64,000 nt of DNA from Stenotrophomonas maltophilia (lineage in GTDB: Bacteria; Pseudomonadota; Gammaproteobacteria; Xanthomonadales; Xanthomonadaceae): positions 293,216 to 357,215 of the forward strand of contig FOZF01000002.1 in assembly GCA_900113425.1 (NCBI GenBank), read 5' to 3'. Below are positions 57,594 to 64,000 of this stretch, piece by piece (positions within the stretch are counted from its first letter, which is position 1; each line of letters opens with the position of its first letter). The notes under the pieces were generated by a model. The model was not told the origin of the DNA. It saw only the letters and a program-made list of their open reading frames with translations, and did not search any database. The translations under genes and the position numbers were made by a program.

Positions 57594-60479
57594 ATGAAGC
57601 AGTCCAAGTTGAGTCTGGCCCTGGCCGGCCTGATTGGCGTTGGCGTCATGGTCAAGGCTGATGACGCCATGGCAATGAATTATCACGTGCAGGGAGACCG
57701 CATCTTCCTCAGCGGTGGCGTGACCCTCGCCGACGTCGTTTCGCTGCCGGCGATGCTGGCCAAGGCGCAGGCCGAGGGGCGGCCGATCAGGGAGGTAGTG
57801 CTGCGCACCTCCAACGGTGGCGCGCTGATCGCCGGCGAGTGGCTGCAGGGGGTGATCCGCACGTCCGGCCTGAACACCATCGTGTCGGGCTACTGCGTCT
57901 CGTCCTGCTCGATCATGCAGTCCGGCGGCGTGGAACGCTATCTGGCCGGCGATCTGCCGATTGTCGATTCGGTGGAGATCCACGCGGCCAGCAACGGCGG
58001 CAAGGTGATCTACGAGCCGTCGCCGCGTATGACCCAGATCTACACCGGCAACTACGGCGGCGGCATGGATGCCGGCCTGCTGCAGAAGGCGATGTACGAA
58101 GTGGTCAAGCCCAGCGGTCTGCTGGTGTTCCGCGATCCTGCGCGCACCCCCGGTACGTCGGTCACGTTCGATCCGGACGGCAGCGGCAGCGCGCTGGAGT
58201 CGTTCCCGGGGCAGGACATTCACAGCAACCGGATCATCACCCAAACTGGCTATCGCGATCCGGGCGATACGTTGAACGTCACTGCGGACGTCATCGGTGA
58301 CATCAATCCGGGCTATCTGCGGACGGGACGCCAACTGCAGACCTTCGTCGACGATGACTTCGCGCGCTGGAGCACCGACTGGCGTTCGACCTACATCAAT
58401 GTGGCGAAGAACATTTACGATTTCTCCGGCAATGGCCCGCAGGGCATCGGCGCTGATTCGGTGCAGGACTATCTGAGCAATCCCGGCGTGCAGGCCCTGC
58501 TGCTGTCCAAGCTTCGGCTGGGCGATCTGGACGCGTCCACGCTGGACAATTCAATGGGCGTGATCCGGATTGCCAATGGCGCTGTCTGGCGCTCGTCCGC
58601 AACCACCGGCGCGGACTTCATGCTGGTCGACAATGGCGCCATCGCCCTGGAAGGTGGCGCCCTGCGTGCCCCGGAGGTGCGTGTGCTCGCTGCGGGCATG
58701 CTGGTCGGCCACGGCGACGTGGCGGGCACCGCGATGGACAGCACTGCATTGCTGGGTGGTACCGGCCCGTCCTGGCGAGAGGATGGCTTCAACCGCCTGC
58801 GCGTGTTCGGCACGCTGATGCCGCGCGGGGGTGATCTGGCCACCCATGGCTACGTCAACATCATGCCCGGCGGCAAAGTGCTGTTCGACGTGACGGAGAG
58901 CGGTGGCAGTGCCGGTGGTCGCGTGCGCGTGGGCAATTTCTTCGACCCCTCCACCACCAAGGTGCTCGATGGCGCGCTGGTGATCTCCAAGGGTGCCTTC
59001 CTTGAACTGAACGTGGCGCAGGGCTATTACAGCAAGGACTTCCGTCGCGATCTGGTTGAAGGCCCGATCTACCAGGACGGCTTCCAGGAGGTCGTGCGGT
59101 TGGGCGACACCGGCTACAGCGCCAGCATCAGCGGCGGTGAGGTGTTCCGTCCGCGCCACAACTCGCTGTTGAGTTTCAATGTCAGGCAGACGGCCGACGG
59201 TCTGTGGCTGACCGCCAACCCGGGCTTCGACCAGTGGGATCTGTTCGCCAACGGCCCGTCCGGTGATGACCTGGGGCGTGTGCTGGGAGCCGCATCTGAT
59301 CGCCAGGACAGTGGCCTGAAGCCGCTGCTGGGCGCCCTGCAGTTTGCCGACCGCGACGTGGTCGCGCAGCAGGCCGGTGCGCTGCGTGGCGATGCGCACG
59401 CCACCCTGCGCCTGGCCGACAACGCCCTGCTGGGCAGCATCGGCAACGTGGTCCAGCAGCATCAGGCGGCGATGCGCAGTGCCGGTGGCGATGCCGATGG
59501 CCTGGCCGCGCAGGTCGCGCAGTCGATGTCGGCACAGCCAGGCATGCGCCATGGCACCCTGTTCAACCAGCTGGCAATGCATCTGGTCGAGCCGACGGCA
59601 GCAGGTGCAGGGGCCAGCGATGATGACCCGCGTGGCCACGGTCTGTGGGCACGCGGCTTCGCCAGCCATGGCCGCATCGATGCCGATGCCGGCGTGGCCG
59701 GGATGAGCCATACCGTGGGCGGCATCGTGGTCGGTGCCGATACGCGCCTGGCCGATGACCGTGTCGGCCTGGGCGTAAGCGTGGCGGCCGCGGACATGTC
59801 GACCAAGGCCCGTGGCACCTCCAGCTTCACCGGCGACGTGCGTGCGCTGGATGTGGGCGGTTACCTGGACGCGATCTACGCGCGCGGCTACCTGTCCGCG
59901 GCGGTGCGCTACACCGACCTGCGCCACGACACCCGGCGCAGCATCGCCGGCATCGAGGGCCTGCAGGACCCGCTGCGTGCGAAGTACAGCAACGATGCGA
60001 TCTCCGCGCGGATGGAACATGCGTTCTCCTTCACCAGCGGCAAGGGCGTGGTGATCCAGCCGCTGCTGCCGGTGGTGGACTACGCGCGCACCTCCGCGAC
60101 GCGGTTCAACGAAGGGCAGGGCGTGGCGGCGCTGGCCGGGCGTGGCGGCAGCCTGGAGAGCATCCGGGTCGGTGCGGGCCTGCAGCTGTTCAAGACCTTC
60201 GAGGGCAACAACGGCGAACGCATCACCCCACGCGCGCGGGTGGTGTGGCAGAAGGAGCTGGGGGATACGCAGGCCCGTTACAGCACCGGCTTTGCGGCGG
60301 CGCCGGATCTGGTGTTCGGCAGCAACAGCCAGACGGTGGGCGAGCAGGTGCTGAGCTGGAACCTGGGTGTGACCAGCCGGGCCAGCGAGCGCCTGTCGGT
60401 GATGGTCGACTATGTGGGCGAGCGCCGCGACGGCCAGCTGCAGAATGGCGTGCAGCTGGGGCTGGGTTACCGGTTCTGA
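57594..60479 (+). CDS. Autotransporter with a ClpP-like passenger domain (copy A)
   Basis: A 961-residue type V secretion protein. Signal peptide 1-27; residues 28-190 resemble a ClpP/crotonase-fold protease (COG3904-like): strand VVLRTSNGGALIAG (69-81; NGG as oxyanion loop), GYCVSSCSIMQSGG (99-112) with predicted nucleophile Ser103 between Cys101 and Cys105, VEIHAA with candidate His130, and a later GLLVFRDPA. A beta-helical stalk with PATR-like segments follows, then the autotransporter barrel (about 690-961) ending LGLGYRF. A GGGGGAGAGAG ribosome site precedes the ATG. Copy B (61956) has the same layout. Catalysis is not proven; SPGG of typical members is TSNGG here. Confidence 0.82.
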   Translation: MKQSKLSLALAGLIGVGVMVKADDAMAMNYHVQGDRIFLSGGVTLADVVSLPAMLAKAQAEGRPIREVVLRTSNGGALIAGEWLQGVIRTSGLNTIVSGYCVSSCSIMQSGGVERYLAGDLPIVDSVEIHAASNGGKVIYEPSPRMTQIYTGNYGGGMDAGLLQKAMYEVVKPSGLLVFRDPARTPGTSVTFDPDGSGSALESFPGQDIHSNRIITQTGYRDPGDTLNVTADVIGDINPGYLRTGRQLQTFVDDDFARWSTDWRSTYINVAKNIYDFSGNGPQGIGADSVQDYLSNPGVQALLLSKLRLGDLDASTLDNSMGVIRIANGAVWRSSATTGADFMLVDNGAIALEGGALRAPEVRVLAAGMLVGHGDVAGTAMDSTALLGGTGPSWREDGFNRLRVFGTLMPRGGDLATHGYVNIMPGGKVLFDVTESGGSAGGRVRVGNFFDPSTTKVLDGALVISKGAFLELNVAQGYYSKDFRRDLVEGPIYQDGFQEVVRLGDTGYSASISGGEVFRPRHNSLLSFNVRQTADGLWLTANPGFDQWDLFANGPSGDDLGRVLGAASDRQDSGLKPLLGALQFADRDVVAQQAGALRGDAHATLRLADNALLGSIGNVVQQHQAAMRSAGGDADGLAAQVAQSMSAQPGMRHGTLFNQLAMHLVEPTAAGAGASDDDPRGHGLWARGFASHGRIDADAGVAGMSHTVGGIVVGADTRLADDRVGLGVSVAAADMSTKARGTSSFTGDVRALDVGGYLDAIYARGYLSAAVRYTDLRHDTRRSIAGIEGLQDPLRAKYSNDAISARMEHAFSFTSGKGVVIQPLLPVVDYARTSATRFNEGQGVAALAGRGGSLESIRVGAGLQLFKTFEGNNGERITPRARVVWQKELGDTQARYSTGFAAAPDLVFGSNSQTVGEQVLSWNLGVTSRASERLSVMVDYVGERRDGQLQNGVQLGLGYRF
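59321..59431 (+). repeat. 111-bp block shared with the second autotransporter gene
   Basis: This stretch matches 63890-64000 at 110 of 111 positions (the difference is C at 59335 versus A at 63904, synonymous). It encodes the PLLGALQFADRDVVAQQAGA region at the passenger/barrel junction. The match may continue past the window end. Confidence 0.95.
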
Positions 60480-60577
60480 GTGGCCGGCGGCACCGGCGAT
60501 GTCCGCATCGCCGGTGCCATCCCAGGACGCACGCTGCTGCGGTATGGTTCGGCATGGAATTCCACCCAGGCCCCTCC

Positions 60578-61582
60578 ATGCAGATCGCAGTCTTCAGCGC
60601 CCGGCCCTACGATCGTCGCTTTCTTGACGAGGCCAATCAGCGCGGCGCCGCAGAACAGGATTTCGCGTTCGTCTACTTCGATGCCTCGCTCGACCTGCAT
60701 ACCGCCACGCTGGCACAGGGCTGCGACGCCGTCTGCGTGTTCGTCAATGATCGTCTTGATGCCCCTGTGCTGCAGGCCCTGCACGCGCAGGGCGTGCGTG
60801 CCGTGCTGCTGCGGTGCGCCGGCTTCAACAACGTCGATCTCGCCGCTGCGACGTCGCTGGGCCTGTTTGTCGCGCGCGTGCCGGCTTACTCGCCTGAAGC
60901 CGTCGCCGAGCATGCACTGGCCCTGGTGATGACCCTCAACCGGCAGACACATCGCGCCTACAACCGCGTGCGCGAAGGCAACTTCATGCTCGATGGCCTG
61001 CTTGGGCACACCCTGCATGGCCGCACCGTCGGCATCGTCGGCACCGGCAAGATCGGTGTGGCGACGGCGCGCATCTTCAAGGGCCTGGGCTGCACGGTGC
61101 TGGGCCATGATCCCTATCCATCGGCATCCTTCGCCGGGCTGGGAGAAAACGTGGCTCTGGCCGAGCTGCTGTCCCGCGCCGACATCGTGTCGCTGCACTG
61201 CCCATTGACGGCGGACACCCATCACCTGATCAACGATGCATCGCTGGCGCAGATGAAGGCGGGCGCCATGCTGGTCAACACCTCGCGTGGCGGTCTGGTC
61301 GACACCCATGCAGTCATCCGCGCGCTGAAATCACGCCGGCTGGGCCACCTGGCCATCGACGTCTACGAGCAGGAAAGCGCGCTGTTCTTCCAGGATCTCT
61401 CCGGGGAAATCATCGACGATGAAGCATTCCAGCGCCTGATGGCCTTCCCCAACGTACTGGTGACCGGCCATCAGGGCTTCTTCACCGTGGAGGCGCTGCA
61501 GGAGATTTCGGCGATCACGCTGGGCAACCTGGCGGATTTCGCGGCCGGGCGGGCGTGCGCGAACCGGGTGGAGGCAGGCTGA
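60578..61582 (+). CDS. D-2-hydroxyacid dehydrogenase (D-lactate dehydrogenase type)
   Basis: A 334-residue NAD-dependent dehydrogenase of the fermentative D-lactate dehydrogenase group. GIVGTGKIGVATARIFKGLG (about 148-167) is the NAD-binding motif; NTSRGGLVDTHAV carries the catalytic Arg, and GHQGFFTVEAL the catalytic His near residue 296, with a Glu between (DVYEQE). It reduces pyruvate to D-lactate or a similar 2-oxoacid. It sits alone between the two autotransporter genes, 98 nt after copy A and just before tRNA-Thr. Confidence 0.92.
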   Translation: MQIAVFSARPYDRRFLDEANQRGAAEQDFAFVYFDASLDLHTATLAQGCDAVCVFVNDRLDAPVLQALHAQGVRAVLLRCAGFNNVDLAAATSLGLFVARVPAYSPEAVAEHALALVMTLNRQTHRAYNRVREGNFMLDGLLGHTLHGRTVGIVGTGKIGVATARIFKGLGCTVLGHDPYPSASFAGLGENVALAELLSRADIVSLHCPLTADTHHLINDASLAQMKAGAMLVNTSRGGLVDTHAVIRALKSRRLGHLAIDVYEQESALFFQDLSGEIIDDEAFQRLMAFPNVLVTGHQGFFTVEALQEISAITLGNLADFAAGRACANRVEAG

Positions 61583-61593
61583 CCGAGGGTGGA

Positions 61594-61623
61594 TTGACCA
61601 CCGGGCAGGGGAGCCCGTAAAAT
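61594..61623 (+). promoter_or_regulatory. Promoter of tRNA-Thr
   Basis: TTGACC (61594-61599), an 18-bp spacer and TAAAAT (61618-61623), placing transcription start near the 5' end of the tRNA (61634). Confidence 0.65.
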
Positions 61624-61633
61624 CCCGTGCTCG

Positions 61634-61709
61634 GCCGGAATAGCTCAGTTGGTAGAGCGGCGCATTCGTAATGCGTAGGTCGCAGGTTCGACTCCTGTTT
61701 CCGGCACCA
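61634..61709 (+). tRNA. tRNA-Thr (anticodon CGT)
   Basis: A 76-nt cloverleaf with acceptor stem GCCGGAA/TTCCGGC, D-loop AGTTGGTAGA, anticodon loop TTCGTAA (anticodon CGT, decoding ACG), T-arm GCAGG-TTCGACT-CCTGT and encoded ACCA end. A terminator follows 10 nt later. Confidence 0.97.
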
Positions 61710-61718
61710 TGTTTGATG

Positions 61719-61749
61719 AAAAGCCCCGGCCCTGGTCGGGGCTTTTTTG
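61719..61749 (+). terminator. Terminator of tRNA-Thr
   Basis: AAAAGCCCCG/CGGGGCTTTT stem (61719-61728 with 61737-61746) with an 8-nt loop and a run of six Ts. Confidence 0.88.
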
Positions 61750-61755
61750 TGTCTG

Positions 61756-61779
61756 GTAGCGCCGGGCCATGCCCGGCGG
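61756..61779 (+). repeat. SMAG repeat
   Basis: GTAGCGCCGGGCCATGCCCG followed by GCGG, the standard single SMAG hairpin, between tRNA-Thr and the second autotransporter gene. The rest of the gap up to 61955 shows no gene. Confidence 0.85.
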
Positions 61780-61955
61780 AATGCGGGGGGGCAGGTGGCG
61801 CGATTCGCCGCCCGACTGGGGGTGAGGGCGACCTTCGGCCGTTAGTGCTTCCTGTCGTCGGCCACAGGCGCGACGGATGGCACTGCGACGTCCAACGGCC
61901 CTGCATCGGCAGGGGCGTTGGCGGGGCGGCACTCTCTCGAACACAGGTAACCCGC

Positions 61956-64000
61956 ATGTCGAATTCGTCGATCTCCCCCCTCATTTCCCGGTCCAGGCTG
62001 AGCATGGCGATGTCGATCGCTCTGATGGCGGGACTCTCCACGCTGGATGCGCAGGCAAGCACCTTTCATCTGAACGGCGACACGATCTACTACTCCGGCG
62101 GCGTCGAGAGCAGCGATCCCAGGACCTTGGAGCGCATTCTCAGCGCGGCAAACAGGCAGGGACGGACCATCCGCCAGATCGTCTTCCGCAATTCACCCGG
62201 TGGCGCTGCCAGCGGTGGCGTTGGCATGGGCGAGGTCATCCGCCGCAATGGCCTGGATACCGTGCTGGACGGTGGCTGCTACTCGGCGTGTGCCGATGCG
62301 TTCGTCGCCGGTGTCAATCGTCGCATCACCCGCTTCGCCTTGCCGGTGTATGACGGTTACGACATGACCGTGCTGGGGATCCATGGCGAAGCCCGGGATG
62401 GTGTTCCCACACCGTACCCGGGCCAGGAGAAGTACATCCAGTACTACCGGGACATGTTTGGCGCAAGAGACTTTGCCGTCATTGAAGGCCGGATCACCCA
62501 GGCCCACTACGAACTGACGGAAAGCTCCGGCTTCCTGCGCTACTTCGATCCAGCCACGATGGCCATCGCGACCCGCTTCTGCCCGACCCGCGACACCAGC
62601 GAGGACGGTGGCTGCACGGCCTATCCGGACGTGACGCTGTTCAGCGACAGGGTGGCGACCTCGATGGACTATGCAACGACCAACGATGTCCTGGTCATCG
62701 ATGGCAAGCAGGTGAGCGGAAACATCAATCCGGCATTCGATCCGGCGCAGTTCTCCTATGTGCGCGATGTGGACGTGGACAAGGTCGTCGGCGGCGATGC
62801 CTTTGGCGTGATCAAGCTCACCGCGGGCGCCCACTGGTCCGCGACAGAAGACAGCGGTGCGTCGATCCTGTGGGTGGACTCGGGAAGGCTGGACATCACA
62901 GCGCAGAGCAGCCTGCTTACCGGCAACAGCGTGATAGGACGCAACGGTGCCGTCGACGTGAGGGACGGTCTGCTGAAGGCCGGGAGCACGATCGTGGACG
63001 GTTCGCTGGCCCTCGCCTCGACCGGCGAACTGGACAACAGCGATACGCTGCTGGTCCGGCGTGGAGGTGAGGTGGCGATGGCCGGTGGTCGAATCTCCAC
63101 GGCCGTCGTGACGCTGGATCCCGGGGCCGCACTGAAGGGGCATGGAACCATCGGCCCGACGGCCTATGTCGGGGACCCGGACTATCCCGACTTCCCCTGG
63201 AATGTTCCGCAGGTGGCGCGGGTGAGGGTGGCCGGTGGCGATCTTCATCCGCAGGGCGGCCCGTTGACGGTCAACGGCTATGTCAGCTTCGCCTATCCCA
63301 ATGCCGGCCGGCTGCTGTTCGACATCACCCCGGAAACGCGCCAGGCGGGCCTTGTACTGGACGCATTCGAAGTCCATCGCTGCGACAGCCAGGGCAGCTA
63401 CTACTATTGCGGAAACGGGGCGGCCACCGCGGCGCCGGGCTTCCTGATCGGCGGCACGGTCGGCAAACTCGCGCTGGATATCGCACCGGGCTACTACCGC
63501 CAGGATCTTTCGATCCCGCTGGTACAGGGCCGCATCTATGGCAGCAAGGAGGGCAACGAACTGACCACCGCGCTGTTGAACGACAGTGACAGCGAGTTCG
63601 ATGCCAGCGTGCCGCAGCTGCAGGCCGGACAGGTCGCCTTCACCCGTGCCGAGCGGCAGGACGGTTCGGGTTACAGTGCCGATCTGACCAGTGCCGACAC
63701 GGCACAGCGCAGGTTCCATCCGCGCGAGAACTCGCTGCTCACGTTCAATATCGTGCAGACCGGCGACGGCATCTGGGCGGTCGCCAATCCGGCCTTCGAT
63801 GACGTGTCTCCGTTTGCCAACGTGGCGTCGGGCGCGGGCCTCGGCCAGGCATTGAGGACGGCCGCGTCGCAGCCGCCGTCGGCGCTGGAGCCGCTGCTGG
63901 GCGCACTGCAGTTTGCCGACCGCGACGTGGTCGCGCAGCAGGCCGGTGCGCTGCGTGGCGATGCGCACGCCACCCTGCGCCTGGCCGACAACGCCCTGCT
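61956..64000 (+). CDS. Autotransporter with a ClpP-like passenger domain (copy B, 3' end outside window)
   Basis: The first 681 residues of a paralogue of copy A. Signal peptide 1-35; ClpP-like domain with strand IVFRNSPGGAASGG (75-88; canonical SPGG oxyanion loop), GGCYSACADAF (106-116; predicted nucleophile Ser110 between Cys108 and Cys112), VLGIHGEA (His143) and SGFLRYFDPA. A beta-helical region follows with PATR-like VVTLDPGAALKGHGTIG. Further Cys pairs lie near 209/219 and around 475-484, unusual in passengers. The barrel would follow beyond 64000. The ATG at 61956 has only a weak AGGTAA ribosome site. Confidence 0.83.
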   Translation, partial: MSNSSISPLISRSRLSMAMSIALMAGLSTLDAQASTFHLNGDTIYYSGGVESSDPRTLERILSAANRQGRTIRQIVFRNSPGGAASGGVGMGEVIRRNGLDTVLDGGCYSACADAFVAGVNRRITRFALPVYDGYDMTVLGIHGEARDGVPTPYPGQEKYIQYYRDMFGARDFAVIEGRITQAHYELTESSGFLRYFDPATMAIATRFCPTRDTSEDGGCTAYPDVTLFSDRVATSMDYATTNDVLVIDGKQVSGNINPAFDPAQFSYVRDVDVDKVVGGDAFGVIKLTAGAHWSATEDSGASILWVDSGRLDITAQSSLLTGNSVIGRNGAVDVRDGLLKAGSTIVDGSLALASTGELDNSDTLLVRRGGEVAMAGGRISTAVVTLDPGAALKGHGTIGPTAYVGDPDYPDFPWNVPQVARVRVAGGDLHPQGGPLTVNGYVSFAYPNAGRLLFDITPETRQAGLVLDAFEVHRCDSQGSYYYCGNGAATAAPGFLIGGTVGKLALDIAPGYYRQDLSIPLVQGRIYGSKEGNELTTALLNDSDSEFDASVPQLQAGQVAFTRAERQDGSGYSADLTSADTAQRRFHPRENSLLTFNIVQTGDGIWAVANPAFDDVSPFANVASGAGLGQALRTAASQPPSALEPLLGALQFADRDVVAQQAGALRGDAHATLRLADNAL
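63890..64000 (+). repeat. 111-bp block shared with the first autotransporter gene
   Basis: Matches 59321-59431 at 110 of 111 bases, including third codon positions, while the sequence just upstream has diverged strongly. It runs into the window end. Confidence 0.95.

Noticed and set aside
61634..64000. Integrated element at the 3' end of tRNA-Thr
   Set aside because: No integrase, phage gene or repeat of the tRNA 3' end is seen in the window, and the gene after it is a paralogue of a gene on the other side of the tRNA.

Overview
The window is chromosomal DNA of a high-GC gammaproteobacterium of the Xanthomonadaceae, most likely the Stenotrophomonas maltophilia complex. The reasons are GTAG-ended hairpin repeats of the SMAG type (PALIND: GTAG followed by a GCCGGGC/GCCCGGC stem) scattered between genes, the protein families present (peptide transporters, S9 peptidases, a FecI/FecR/TonB-receptor set, autotransporters), and the order minCDE and rplU-rpmA-obgE / rpsT / murJ-ribF-ileS-lspA-ispH. 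Genes are dense, many overlap by 1-4 nt, and GTG/TTG starts are common.

Layout. 1-5.3 kb: the 5' part of malate:quinone oxidoreductase, a PAAR-domain metalloprotease followed by a small exported protein (a likely type VI effector/immunity pair), a membrane protein, and a divergent ArgP-type regulator / LysE-type exporter. 5.4-15 kb: a peptide-use region with two exported S9 peptidases, a POT and an OPT transporter, and a DUF1624 membrane protein. 15-21.3 kb: a DUF819 membrane protein, an HExxH protein, GNAT-minC-minD-minE, and a DesK/DesR-like two-component pair. 21.5-31.2 kb: an SRPBCC/GyrI-like protein, a DUF423 protein, an M15 peptidase, a five-gene operon (SPFH, ribbon-helix-helix, DUF4177, alpha/beta hydrolase, PH-like protein), purT, a secreted EEP-family protein, bpt and an EF-hand protein. 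31.3-39 kb: a sigma factor fused to membrane segments, a DUF2007-like protein, tesB, a crotonase, a PCu(A)C copper chaperone, a thioesterase and uvrA. 39-48.5 kb: the housekeeping block of ribosomal proteins, Obg, MurJ, RibF, IleS, LspA and IspH. 48.7-57.3 kb: an M61 peptidase, a lysoplasmalogenase-like protein, a periplasmic trehalase and a TonB receptor with its FecR/FecI regulators.

57.6-64 kb holds the most unusual content: two autotransporters separated by a D-2-hydroxyacid dehydrogenase and tRNA-Thr(CGT). Both carry an N-terminal domain that reads like a ClpP/crotonase-fold serine protease, with a (S/T)xGG oxyanion loop, a CxSxC nucleophile motif and a downstream IH motif, followed by a beta-helical stalk and an outer-membrane barrel. 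The second copy runs off the window. A 111-bp block is almost identical in the two, which suggests gene conversion. I read this pair as a candidate surface-displayed ClpP-like protease system.

Other points of interest are the PAAR-metalloprotease pair, the membrane-tethered sigma factor, a perfect 17-bp operator next to an operon encoding its own ribbon-helix-helix protein, and two families of palindromic repeats. All functions are read from sequence alone; no database search was run.
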